The position numbers were made by a program, and so were the translations under genes. From Leptodontidium sp. MPI-SDFR-AT-0119 (taxonomy: Eukaryota; Ascomycota; Leotiomycetes; Helotiales; Leptodontidiaceae), in contig JAHLEZ010000018.1 in assembly GCA_020726505.1 (NCBI GenBank), positions 1,054,001-1,118,000 of the forward strand: a stretch of 64,000 nt of DNA, given 5' to 3'. The stretch's first letter is position 1, and each line of letters starts with the position of its first letter. Of the stretch, positions 32,641 through 43,850 are shown piece by piece. The notes beneath the pieces were generated by a model, which had not been told where the DNA came from, searched no databases, and saw only the letters and a list, made by a program, of their open reading frames with translations.

Positions 32641-34305
32641 CTATGTATTGTGTGTAGTTTTTTCCCCGGGTGTCATAGCAACATGAACGCCATTGCCAGA
32701 ATTCAGCGTAAGATTCAGCCCTTCCAACCACTCCCTTGGATCTCTACTCTCAACACTCTTGAACTCCTGCACCAATCTTACAATCGTGTAGCCAGCTTCA
32801 GTAAGGGCAAACTGCTGGCCGACGCAAATCCGCGGCCCGCCGTTGAAAGGAAGATATTCCCACCCGGCACGAATCGTCTCCCATCGCTCGGGTCTGTACT
32901 CCTCCGCATCTTCACCGAAGAGGTCCTTTCGGCGGTGCATGGAATATACAGAATAGGCAACCGAGTTGCCTTTCTTGATGAAGAGAGGTGATTTGCCGTC
33001 GGGTCCACCACCGGTCGGGAGGACGGTGTTCTTGTTGGGGAAACGTACATTGATGGACACCGAAGGATACAGACGAAGGGCTGTGGAGAGAGACTCATTA
33101 GAATAAAGCACATCCCTGCTGAAAGATCGTGTCTGCGAACGATGGACTTACTCTCGTTCAACACACGTTTTAGGTACTTCATACTTCGCAACGTTTCATA
33201 ATCTGGCTTCCGACCGCCGAGTTCGTTGACCTCTTGAGCGAGTTTGGCCCAGATGTCAGGGCGGCGGGCAAGCACGTGGAAAGTGTTGCTCAAAAGACCA
33301 GCAGTAGTGTCTCGTCCAGCAAGTAAAATATTCAACAGCTCCGTCCGAATTCGAAGGGGATCGTCGGTAACCTGGGCCAACTCGTTGGCGAAAATGTATT
33401 TTGCTTTCCCCTTCTCATCACCATGGGCGACATTGGCGTGGTGCCGATGCTGAAGTGCTCTCTGAACAAACTTGTCAACATAGTCGTGCACAAACTTGCA
33501 CGCAGCATAAAGAGTTTTATTGCTCTGGAACCACGTAAGCCACACCAAATCGCCCATTCGCACTCTATCCCAGATCAGATTCTGGGCAACGTCAAAGTTG
33601 TGGCCAAATAGCTGTTGCGGCGAGCCAGGAGGACTGGTAAGACAGTGGACCGACTCTCCGAGGAGAAACTCAGTGGCGCTATCAAGAGTGAGTTGGTGAA
33701 ACAAAGGCTGCAAGTCAACTGAAGAGCCATCCGTTGGAATCCTCGCTATCAAGTTCTGAATGTGCGATTCATAGCTGTCCAGGTCAGCAACCCGGGATTT
33801 GATGAAGCTCGGGCGAACAAGTGCCTAGGAGCTGTCAGAGAGCGAATTCTATCGCATGCAAGGGGAGATGTACACGAGAGTGTTCCCAATCTGAGCCATC
33901 AGAGGTGAAGATTCCATTCCCGAGCAGTGGCCCCATGGAAGTCATCCTCTTGCCAAGCCCGTAATCCTTGAAGTTTGTCGACAGTATGGCTTTGACATTC
34001 TCAGGTTCGATAGTCATGACGAGCTCCGTGCCCAAAACAACAGTACTGAACGTATTCCCCATTTCTTGAAATTGCTTCTGGATTTCCCGGAGGAAGACCT
34101 TGGCTTTTGCGGACGCGACTTGTTTGTGGAACTCTTGGAGACCAATGATGCGTTCCTGTTGAGGGAGTTTTCTTGCTGGCTTGCAGCCATTTGCTTTGCA
34201 GAAACGGTAGGCATTGATGAATGACATCAGTCGCTTGATGACGAAGTATAGCACCAAGAGAGTCCCTGTACTGAGCGCATAGCTCGAGTGCAATGTCAAG
34301 GTCAT
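32641..34305 (-). CDS. Cytochrome P450, CYP52-like (alkane / fatty-acid omega-hydroxylase type)
   Basis: Three exons (33874-34305, 33152-33824, 32641-33080; introns 49 and 71 bases) encode 514 residues. The N-terminus has one membrane anchor (TGTLLVLYFVIKRLM). The I-helix oxygen-binding motif is LLAGRDTTAG. The ExxR of the K-helix (ETLRLYP) is formed across the second splice junction. The PERW motif and the heme-binding loop FNGGPRICVGQQFA with its Cys ligand follow. AGRDTT and the FNGGPRxCxGQQFA loop are characteristic of the CYP52 clan. Such ER enzymes hydroxylate the terminal carbon of alkanes and fatty acids using NADPH-P450 reductase. All motifs are intact. The stop codon lies only about 95 bases from the end of the Tc1/mariner-like element, so its 3' untranslated region or polyadenylation site may come from the element. 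Substrate is inferred from family only. Confidence 0.92.
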
Positions 34306-35085
34306 TTTGCCTGAAGGAGATAGTCGGGCTGTAGATCAAGTAAGTGGTGGAAGAGCCTCAGGTAAATTGAAAACGAGATAAGGATGTCAATGATTGTCAA
34401 CGATTGTCAACGTCTTACATGTATGCCGCTTACTCTGTCTGGCCTACCTACGTGCTCGCCTCTTATCTATATAGATGAGAGTATCGATGCGAAGCTATGC
34501 CTGGTCTACCAAAGTCGGTGCAACACTCAACCCGAAGGGTGTGGGTGCAGTATTATATTCACAAGATAATCCGGCAGATGATTAATCTCGCCGGTCTGAT
34601 TTGTCCATTGGTTTGCATTGATTTGTCTCAGGAGTATAGTATCAGGTTGCTGAGGGTGCGGGGTATGCGGGGTACGCCGGGTAGGGCGTCGTACCTAGGC
34701 TTGGACGGAGTACCAGTGGCAATGCGGCTAGACCTGGTTTCCAGCTATTAGGACCAGTCAGCGAGTCAGGAATTGCTGATATAATTCAGTGCGAGTGAGG
34801 ATGAGAACCTAGGGGGGCTACCTTATGAGCTGCCGTTATAATTTATCCCAGAGACGATTTAGGTAAGCACGTTACAAACATTACAATGATAATATGCCTT
34901 TACTAAGTCCCCGCCAATCTAATTACACCGAAACAACCCGAAGATGCAAAAGAATGCATGTGATAGAGATTATGATAGAGGCATGGGTATTCGCTAGAGA
35001 CACTCACTAGCTGCCCAGCTTTATTCACAACAACTCCCTCCTCCCCAGACGCCAGCGCTTCCAATCCAACAACTCAACTCAACAG
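34306..35085. other. Intergenic region
   Basis: Promoter side of the P450 gene (a CTATATAG palindrome lies near 34460) and 3' side of the repeat-protein gene. No convincing gene. Confidence 0.5.
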
Positions 35086-36435
35086 TTACTGCAAGAAACG
35101 AGCGACAAACTGCTTATACTCCAAATCTTTCACGACCTTGCTGTGGACATTATGATATCCCCTCTCGATGAAGATCTTCCCATCGACCATCGTGCCAGAG
35201 TACCGTCTGTGCAAAGCCTCGGTGACGTACACAAAGTCGCTATAAAACAGCTCCCTATTCTTCAGCAGCATTCCAATCTCAACCAGCTCCCACAAGTACC
35301 GCACAGGCTCGTCTGGCCATCCGTACCATCGAAAGCCTGGTGTAGCGGGGAGGGTTCCGCGCAGGGCCTGGTAATCGCCGTTGCTTTTTAAGGGGATGTT
35401 GAACTCCATGTTGGCCACGGTTGCAGCGGGGACGTTCCACAGATCGAAACCGTAGGTGAGTGGGGTGTTGTCTTTCACGAGTGCTCTTGGAGGCATGGCG
35501 AGCGTTCGTGGTGGTGCTGATGCTTGGTTTGGGATCGCGCGTGGTGCTGTTCGTTTTCGAGGAGCTGGGGTGGGGCGAGCGACTTGACGGGTTTCTGGTG
35601 CCATTCGAGGAGGCGGAGAGGGACGAGTGACTTCACGGGCTGTTGGTGTCATTTGAGGAGACGGAGAGGAATGATCGACTTGACAGGCCGCAGGTGCCAT
35701 TTGAGGAGACGGCGAGGAACGAGCGATTTGACGGGCAGCTGGTGTCATTTGAGGAGGTGGGGAGGGGAGAGCGAGTTGGAGAACAGGGTCAGAGACGACC
35801 GACTGCGCTCTATCAATGTCGTGGCGTCTAACAATCTCATGGGCTAACTGGAGATGAGGACTGGGGGGTGGCATAGAGATGCCTGGTGCCATCACAGTCC
35901 ACTGCAACTCCTCTTCGACATGATACTAGGGACTGTCAGTACTGCTTGGCATGGATCTCTGATTTGCTCTTGAGACACTCACGGGTTTCGAGTTTGTCAA
36001 GAAATAGACGGCGTTGTTGAACACCTGTCTGGCGTTAGTCTATGTGGCAAAGAAAGAAGGGGTTGTGTTACCAATATCTTGAGTCCGCGACGCTCTGGAT
36101 CCGGCTCTTCGAAGATCTGTGGTGTGGTGGCGACCACGAATCCGACTTCCGAAATATCTACCTGGCTCTATTGACAGTGAGTACGAGGCTTGGCAAAATG
36201 CATGACGAAGGACGAAGGCTGAGATGTTACATACTACAGGCATTGACATCCTCGAGTAGACCCATCCTTCAAACACCTTCAGGCGGTCAGCTTTGCAAGG
36301 GCAAATCAAGAGCAAGAATTAACTTACGATCAGTCCTGGGGCACCGGGAATCACATTGTACACCATTTCGGCGGTGTCCTGAGATGGGAGTGGTGCGAGA
36401 GGAGAATATTGGAAGCGGGTGAGGATGCGGAGCAT
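35086..36435 (-). CDS. Uncharacterised protein with a Pro-rich 16-residue tandem repeat
   Basis: Five exons (36328-36435, 36235-36276, 36072-36161, 35983-36024, 35086-35925) are all joined in phase 0 over short introns and encode 373 residues. The ATG at 36435 (MLRILTRFQYSPLAPL) is the first in frame; an ATG 23 codons later could also serve. The N-terminal third reads GLKILVFNNAVYFLTNSKPY, like a folded domain. The middle is a Pro/Ser-rich linker with four 16-residue repeats whose core is SPPPQMTPAAR or variants. The C-terminal part (GFRWYGWPDEPVRYLWELVE and ELFYSDFVYVTEALHRRYSG) is aromatic-rich and looks globular. No known domain recognised. Consistent phases across four introns make the gene credible. 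Confidence 0.65.
35581..35772 (-). repeat. 48-base tandem repeat, four units, coding for 16-residue repeats
   Basis: Four contiguous 48-base units can be aligned. On the plus strand each opens GACTTGACGG or a close variant, and each contains GGTGCCAT or GGTGTCAT. The period is a multiple of three, so copy changes keep the frame. Confidence 0.8.
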
Positions 36436-37335
36436 GGAGCGAGTCTGGTGGTAAAAGGAAGAGCGTTTCAGAGTAGAGGAGGAGGAAAATGTTTTCGAGA
36501 CTTGAAAGGAGGTGCGTGGTGAAGAAGGGATAGGGGAAGGGTTTTTGTAGCAGTGGCCCTTTGATCTAGTCAAGATTCGCAGAGGTTCAAGAAGATGCTG
36601 GACAATGTTTGGAAGTCTTGAAAGCGGATGCGTGAAAATGTTTGTAGTGCTTGGTCTGCGCGAAGAAATGAAAGCTTGAATTTATCTCTGTTGGCTTTCC
36701 TTCCATCGAAGATTATGAGTGAGAATTTTCGAGCGCCCAATGAATGGATCTTGTGCGAGGCTGATTCCAAAGCACGCTAGCACTTTCTCCTTTCCCGATT
36801 TGGTAGTTTGTTTTTGTCTGGTTAGGGGATACATATATCCGGGCTCCGTCGCTCATTGTTCAACAATGGGTGGGGCTTGGAACTTTGGAGGAGTTTGTGG
36901 AAAGATGATTCTTGCCAATAACAGACCATAACGCATTGACACGGTGAGGAAGCTTCTAGATAAAACGTGCCCGGTTTTGTTAGATTTTGTTAGAAAGAAG
37001 CAGACGAAGTGTTGAAAGATGTCTCAAGGTGTACAGTTTTTTTATTGTTGGTACGCAGAACGATAATTTCTGCCCTCTTGAATGCTGCATAGAAGTAATA
37101 GAAGCAAGAAGCCTGTCTTCAACATGAAACATAGACGTACTATGTTGACCATAGACAATGTTGACTTGTTCTTTCAATATAGGTAACAGCTTGCAAAACT
37201 CGCATCTTTTACTCATTCCAAATACAAATCAACCACCCACAATCCCATCCTCCACAACCATCCTCCCATGTTCCATACCCTTCCACTCCCCAGCATCAAC
37301 CAATTCTCTCCTCCCCCAACCACCTATCGAAAATC
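36436..37335. other. Intergenic region
   Basis: Upstream of the repeat-protein gene and downstream of the small acidic gene. No gene recognised. Confidence 0.5.
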
Positions 37336-37623
37336 TCAAATAACCTGCTTCCCCTCCCTCATAGCCTTCTGCCCCTCTCCACTTGCCTCCTCCTCATCGT
37401 CATCAACCTCGACCTCTCTCACAATACTATTCCTCCTCTCTGGTGCATTCCCGATATTAACCTGCTCTACCCTCTCATTCTTGTTGGTGCCGGTGCTGGT
37501 ATTGCTCGTATTGCTGCTGCTACTTTTGTTTTTACTGCTTGCCCTCTCGGCGTCGAGAAGGGTTTCCGCGTCGTTGAAACCGACGTGGTTTGGCACTAGG
37601 GGTTGTTCGGTTTGTGCGGACAT
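37336..37623 (-). CDS. Small acidic hydrophilic protein, unknown function
   Basis: Single-exon ATG-initiated frame of 95 residues. It begins MSAQTEQPLVPNHVGFNDAE, continues with a Ser/Asn/Thr-rich stretch, and ends in an acidic cluster (REVEVDDDEEEASGEGQ). The composition is strongly non-random and typical of short disordered fungal proteins. No signal peptide, membrane segment or known domain. The plus-strand frame over the same DNA (37268-37747) is hydrophobic and shadow-like. Confidence 0.5.
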   Translation of the reverse strand: MSAQTEQPLVPNHVGFNDAETLLDAERASSKNKSSSSNTSNTSTGTNKNERVEQVNIGNAPERRNSIVREVEVDDDEEEASGEGQKAMREGKQVI

Positions 37624-39167
37624 CTTTTGGGTTGCGAGATTGAGAAGTTTGGGTTTGATTGGGTGTGGTATGCTGTGTTTTGATGGGGGAAGAGAGGAGG
37701 TGTTGCTTGTTTTTGCTGGTGGGAGAGGAGGAATCGCGAGATTGTGATTGAGGTTGAGTACCGGGATATTCTTGTGCCTGGGTATATCAGCTATTATCTC
37801 GTACAGGACAAGGCAACTTCATAGATGGAGGTTTACTATTTCCTGCATGGGAAAAGGAACAGTTTGTATTAGTTGACTGACATACCTTCCAATAAGTGTA
37901 CAGCAGTTCTTAGCTTCAGCCGGCTGGGAAGAAGACTCTGTGGTTTTAGTGTTGTCTTAGATAGACGAACAGTATTCTTTTCTTTTAGTCTGTACTTGCT
38001 TGGATTCGGACTTGGATGCTTGCTTGGATACTTGTTTATTTCGGAGATTACCCAGTCACCCTATTCTAGCTCAGGGACGGGGACCGGGCTCTCTTTATCC
38101 CCCTCCCCTCCACATGCTAACCAACATCTAAGAACGCATCATCATCAAACCGTCACGCAGATCGCAACAGCCTCCCACCTCAATCACCATCCAAATCCAA
38201 TCTCTCCCACCCCAATCCAACAAATAAATAATTAACAACAGTCGGATCAGACACGGCACGGCTCATCCATGACATCAAGCAACAGCAAATCTGACGTCGT
38301 CAGACAAGGGTGGGTATGCATGTCGCTTATGTATCTGGTGTCGTGTCTGGAGATGCAATTGGTTCTTTTCCTGCGGGAAGCTTCTTCTCCCGGCGGGGTT
38401 ACAGTAGGTTGAGGGACGGGAGGCGCTTGGCACAGCGGCCGTTGATGTCGTGTTAATTTGGTGTGGCTTGGGCGGGTGGAAGAGATGGGGTTGGATGGCG
38501 TTTGTCCTTTTGCGTTTTTTTTAGTGATGGGATTATCCCATGGACCGGCATCGCTTGCGACTTTTAGCGCGAAAATGTAAAAGGGCTGCATCGACTCCAA
38601 TACTTTGACTTGAAAAAAGAAAATTACATAGAAAATTACAAATGCTTCGAAATATGTTCATACTTTAATAGCAAAGCTAAAGAGACATTTAAAAGACTTG
38701 TTGTGCTGCTTTGAAAAAGGTATATTAATTTAAGCGACAGTGAGAAGACGCTAAAAGTGGTTTCTGCCGGTCCATGGGATAGGCAATAAATAAAGGGAGG
38801 GGGGAGGGGGGGGGTTGACGTTCTGGATGCGCGAAGATGTGTGGTGCTACTGGTGGTGTGGTGCATGGTTTTGTTTGGGAAGAATATGAGGATATAGGAG
38901 GGGGAGTGGGGAAATTGGGAAGGGTTCGTGTGAGCTTGTGGAAGTGGTGGAGGTAAAAGATGCTCAGCATCGAATTGGTAGAATAAAGTACATACAAAAC
39001 AATCTCGGATCCGACCCCTCACCGGCAAGGAATGGGTTTCGGATCGCGAGATGCGATGAAGAGAAGTGAAAAAGAAAAAGAAAAATGAAAAGAGAGAGAG
39101 CGAAATACAAGGTTATCTACAAACGCCTCCGCCTTTAGTGTTCTGTTCCACCTCCATCTAGTTTCTA
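37624..39167. other. Intergenic region, 1.5 kb
   Basis: Only short compositionally odd frames (for example 38247-38600 and 38636-39028, minus strand) without splice partners. A poly-G-rich stretch lies near 38800. No supported gene. Confidence 0.5.
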
Positions 39168-41057
39168 TCAGACAACACGATGCGGACTAACCGGACCTGT
39201 AGTTTTATCCCTGACCTCCTCAAAAATACTCAAGACGGGATCTCTCCACCGCGGGAGCTCATTCAGACTATCAGGACTACTCTCCCACTTCGCCCTCCTC
39301 GCACTCTCAATCGTCCGCTTGTCATGCTCGATCATCATCCCTTGATTCGTGACAGGCTGGAGATATTCCATCCGCGCGTTCTGAATCGCAGAACTACCTC
39401 TCCCCGTCGTATCGCTCCCTATACCACTCAAAAATCGAGCACTCCTCGCATCACCTATCCCGCTCTCCCACCCTTCACTCTGCACCGTACGTCTATTCTC
39501 CGTCCTGGTGTCTGTTATCCCGCTGCTTCGATTAGCCATCTCCCGACGACTGTCTTCCCAGCGCTGCTCTTGTTCGCGCATGTCGGCTTCCATCTGCGTG
39601 ATTCGTGATGACATGTCGACCTTTTCGTTGCTGCCGTAGCCGGTCGGTTCGAGGAAATTCGCGTTCTGCGGTGTGGGTTTGGGGATCTTGGATGGTTTTC
39701 CGAGAAACCAGGAGAGTGAGAGAGGGCCGGTTCGGATAGTCGTAGTTGTGCCATAGGGTTGGGAGTTGGGGACGAGACGAAGTGGTGTTTGAGGGCGGGG
39801 GTATTGGGAGGGTTGTGTGGTGAAGATTGGTGGGGGTGGCGGACTGGCGTTGGTCATTGTTTCTGGGATGAAGAGGGCTGGTGGTGGCATGTCTATATTA
39901 TCACCGTTTGATGAAGTATCGAATTGTCTCCGAATCGGCGGCGGAGAGAATGGCGCATATGCGTTAAAGCCCTGAGCATATGGGGAGGGCTTCGCTGGAG
40001 GTGCTGGCCTTCCTCCCCCAAAATCGGGTGGGAGTCCGGATACTCTGTCCCAGAATGATTGGGAAGCCCCTGTTGATCTATTTCCAGGAAGGTACGATTT
40101 CTGCTGCTTCCGGCGACGTAAAAAGAAAAGCAGAAGGCCAGAGATGAGAATCGTGACCACTGTGTTCTTGAATTAGATATGCCTAAAAACGGAGAAAGGA
40201 ACATAACGAACATCCAATTGAAACGCCAATCCCAATCAAGGTTCCTGTTGGAGCTGATTTTCCAGAAGAGATTCCATAGGCTGCACTCATTGCGGTCGGC
40301 GATTTTGACGAGGACGAAGTGCTTGAAGATGTAGATACAGAGGTAGACGGAACGGATGGTACAAATCCATTACCATTACTCTGAGCTGAACTCTGTGTTG
40401 GATTCTGAGCTGGAGTCTGATCTGTAGTTGACCCTGGTGGAGGAGTAAAAACGACCGGGGTGATAGTTGGGGCGACAGATGTTTGTTGTGGAGAGAGTGT
40501 GGAAAAGGGTATGCTGCTCGCTACTAGGGTTGTTGAGATTGCCGTTGTAGACACAAGAGAGAAGGACACGGGAGAAGCAACAAATGATGAGGAGATTATC
40601 TGCTAATAGTTAGCTGTCAGTTGGTAACTTCAATGTTCATGGAGCATACTGGAACTGCGGAGAAACTGTTTAACGGAAGTAGTGTTGTAGAAGGAGGAGG
40701 TACTGAGGTTGCGCTTGTAGTAGACGTCGTTGTTTCCAGAGACGATGTACTTGTCGTCGAAGTTGATTCTTCTGAACTAGTGGAAGACGTGCTGGTCGTG
40801 CTGGTCGTGCTGGTCGTGGACGTGCTAGAGGTCGTGTCGATTGAAGTCGTTGTTCGTAGACCTGGTGGACCTGGTGGCTTGGGGGGTCCTCCAGGTCCCT
40901 TATTAGAATTCCCCGGACCAGGCCCAGATGAATCGCTCCCATCATCGTCCCCAGAAGAATCATCTGCCTCGTTCTCATCAGCTTCATCTTCATCCGGCTC
41001 TTGTCGTTCCAACAACCACCATCTGCTGCCCCGCCCAAGTATCCCAAGAACTCCCAT
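39168..41057 (-). CDS. Ser/Thr-rich single-pass membrane protein (wall-sensor-like architecture)
   Basis: Exons 40650-41057, 40212-40599 and 39168-40159 (introns 50 and 52 bases) encode about 595 residues. The first 270 residues are an acidic segment (DEDEADENEADDSSGDD), a Pro/Gly stretch, then long Ser/Thr runs such as STTSTTSTTSTSSTSS, as in O-mannosylated extracellular regions. One hydrophobic segment is built across the second splice (GIGVSIGLVTILISGLLLFF) and is followed by RRRKQQ, a stop-transfer signal. The roughly 300-residue C-terminal region is Pro-rich then charged. The layout resembles Wsc/Mid2-type cell-surface sensors. However, no cysteine-rich WSC domain is visible and the N-terminus (MGVLGILGRGSRWW) is a poor signal peptide, so an upstream exon may be missing. 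Confidence 0.7.
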
Positions 41058-43850
41058 AGTCAAAGGTGATTAAGAATAATAGACTTCAAGCCTTCGGTCG
41101 ACCTGGACCTTGACCTTCGAGGCCTTACGAAAGTACGAGGGTGGTGAGTAGTGCAGGTCGTGGGACAACAATGTAGATATACCCCAAGGATCGACGGTAC
41201 AGAAGCCAAAACAGCCACCCATCTCAAAACATCTGGGGTACCGGGAATGCTATCAGGTCAAGCTTCGCTCCAAACAGGTACCCGTGCTGCAGCTGGACAT
41301 AAGACCCATTGCCATGTTGCCAAACGTGCATCGACATCATGTGCCGCCCAAGTGAAGTCCAATCAGAATCTCCACAACGACACATCTTGAATCCCAACTG
41401 AAGATTCTCCGGACTCGTCTATCCTTTGGATGGGCTCCAGTCTGTGCCTGGGTGTTTGGATGTGGTCAGAGCCGCGGGGTTGTGACACGGCCGAGGCAGC
41501 TTGGCGTTTGAAACAGCAGCTTGCAGCAAATCAACCCGTCCGGAATTCCACCGCGGTCTGAAAAACGTGATTCGTGAAACGTGAGATGGGTCGCGATAGG
41601 AGTGGTCTCGTTTCGCGAAGCGGGTGTCATAGAAGAATGAGCGATAAAGTTGCCCTTTTGTTTGGGTGTGCTGGCTTGAGGCACTGACCCAAGGCTGGAA
41701 ACAATAGACAGGTAGCGGGATGGATCGAGCCGGAAAAACCGAGGATTTGGCAGACAGATGGCAGGATACTATTTCCGTAGAGTCAAAGAGTCAAGAGTGA
41801 AGGCTGCCAACTGACCGGATACCAATTGCCCGGCACCGTGTCTTCGGCTGAGAGGTTTTTGGTGCGGAGTTGAAGTTCGAGCCCCTCGGGTGTCACTATT
41901 CCGGATGGATCCAAGAAGATAGTCTTTTGAGATATACAGTATAGCAAATAGACTCTCGGTACAACTGCCGGTCAGAATAAGCTTGTTTCTTGACGGAAAC
42001 CTTCTTTTGTGCCTGGTACCTGCTTTTCGTAGTAGACCGGAAGCTGTATTGCCGGAAAAGGAATCTTGAGATCGGACTTACTCAATTTTGACCTCAATTC
42101 GTATTCGGACGGGAAAGAGACGAAGTAGGGAAGGAGACTAGGGATACCCACAAATGAACAGACTGTTGTTCCAGACGGACCTTGCCGCCAGAGACTGGAA
42201 TATCAAGGTGTTTTGAGGAAATGCGCGATGCACGTGACTAGACATACTGAAGCACAGCACCGCATTGACTTGAGATACAGAGACGAAGACGGAAAGCAGG
42301 AACGGAGACATAACAATCAAATACCTGTACAGTTGAAGTGTATTTGACGACGTAACCGAGGTTGAAGTCCGGCATCTTCAAGCAAGTTGAAGAAGGGGTT
42401 TCATGATGAGGTTGCAGCGTGCTGGATTATTCACATGGCTGCGGGACATTTCATCCCGAGACGACCTTACGACATCCACATCAACCCATCTGTGAAACTT
42501 CTCCATCGGCAGCCACCAGCTGCAGAAATCCACCAGCACTCAACTATGGTAGCACTCCGAATTCTTGGGATATCTGATAACGACGAGGTCTCTTAATCTG
42601 AGGTGATGCAGAGTACTTGGCAGCTGAGTGGGAGCCACAGACTTCGCATCCTTTCCAAGTGACGTCAAAGGAATAGGAGGGGGAATTTGAGTTTTCCCTT
42701 ACGCTTTGGTCATACTTTCCACAATCTATTTGCCATTTATGTTACTTTTTGTCACGCTATTTATCTTGCTATTTACCTTGCTATTCCATAATCATCATAG
42801 GTGCCATGCATCCCCCACGCTTGTGTCTGAATCTGCAATATGCTTCCATTTTTATCTTTTATGATTTCATCCGAGGTGATGACTAGAATGCACAAAGCCT
42901 CCTTCTACATCATACGGGTTGATATTTGACTAGAGGATATGTGTTCTACACCATTCATCTGCCATTGGCGGTGCTCTCTTGAGGAATTGTGTTTGATGTC
43001 AAGATGAGAAACTGGCTAATATCTCCCACGTAGTGCCCAACAAAAGCTGGGGTGATGATTGGAATTTTATCAACTTCTGTCTCTGGGTTCTCTTTAATCT
43101 CTTTGATTGTCACGTTGTAGAATGTCTCCATCTCTCCCCTTCTCCGTCCGTTCAGAGGACATAATTGTACCTCAAGCTCTCCAATCATGGAAACCCCACA
43201 GAAACACCCACAGATCTTCCCAAGTCTCTTTGTATTACTCTGAAATTGTGCAAAAGACTTTGATTGACACTGGTCGGTAACATACCAAAACGGTAGACGG
43301 GTGCATGTAGAATCACGATCCTCTGTTGTGATCTGAGTGCGTCATGTCCCTTTGTATGCTCAAGACCTATGTGCACATGTGAACTCTTCGAGACTTCAGC
43401 AACCTGCCCTTGAAGAGGATGTACGCTGCAAAATGGCTGCCCAATGCTCTAGTTCCCTTTTAGGACCCTACGTTCGAATGGTGTATGCATTTCTATATGG
43501 CCACGGCCGTATTCGTCGTAGCTCCAATCCTCCCCTTATATCAAGCCTGTTGTTTACAAACGCGACGTCCCGACACAACACGTCTACCTGCACCACATTC
43601 AACTCCACAACTTATTGTTCCTCACCGGCATGAACTGAGTTCTGCTACACTGCCGTATCCATTGGACGTTTGTTCCATCTTTGAGATCATAGTCAACACC
43701 ACCGACACCTTGCAGGCTCCCCTGTTGCAACTCATACCCTTTCGAGCTGAAGTTTGTATTCTGTACCATCCCACACGCAGTACCATCTTCAAATTCCAAC
43801 ACAGTCGCTTCCGCTTTGCCTCTTAACTCCTTCGCTTTGTCATCGTCGCA
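41058..43850. other. Intergenic region, 2.8 kb
   Basis: The longest gene-free stretch outside the transposon. Short frames (42955-43188 minus, 43337-43633 plus) lack domains. It separates the divergent membrane-protein and 1000-residue-protein genes and may hold long promoters or 5' untranslated regions. Confidence 0.5.

Noticed and set aside
17376..34305. Secondary-metabolite gene cluster (regulator, ABC pump, P450, kinase-like gene)
   Set aside because: No polyketide synthase, peptide synthetase, terpene cyclase or similar backbone enzyme is present, and the P450 is of the fatty-acid hydroxylase type beyond a transposon.
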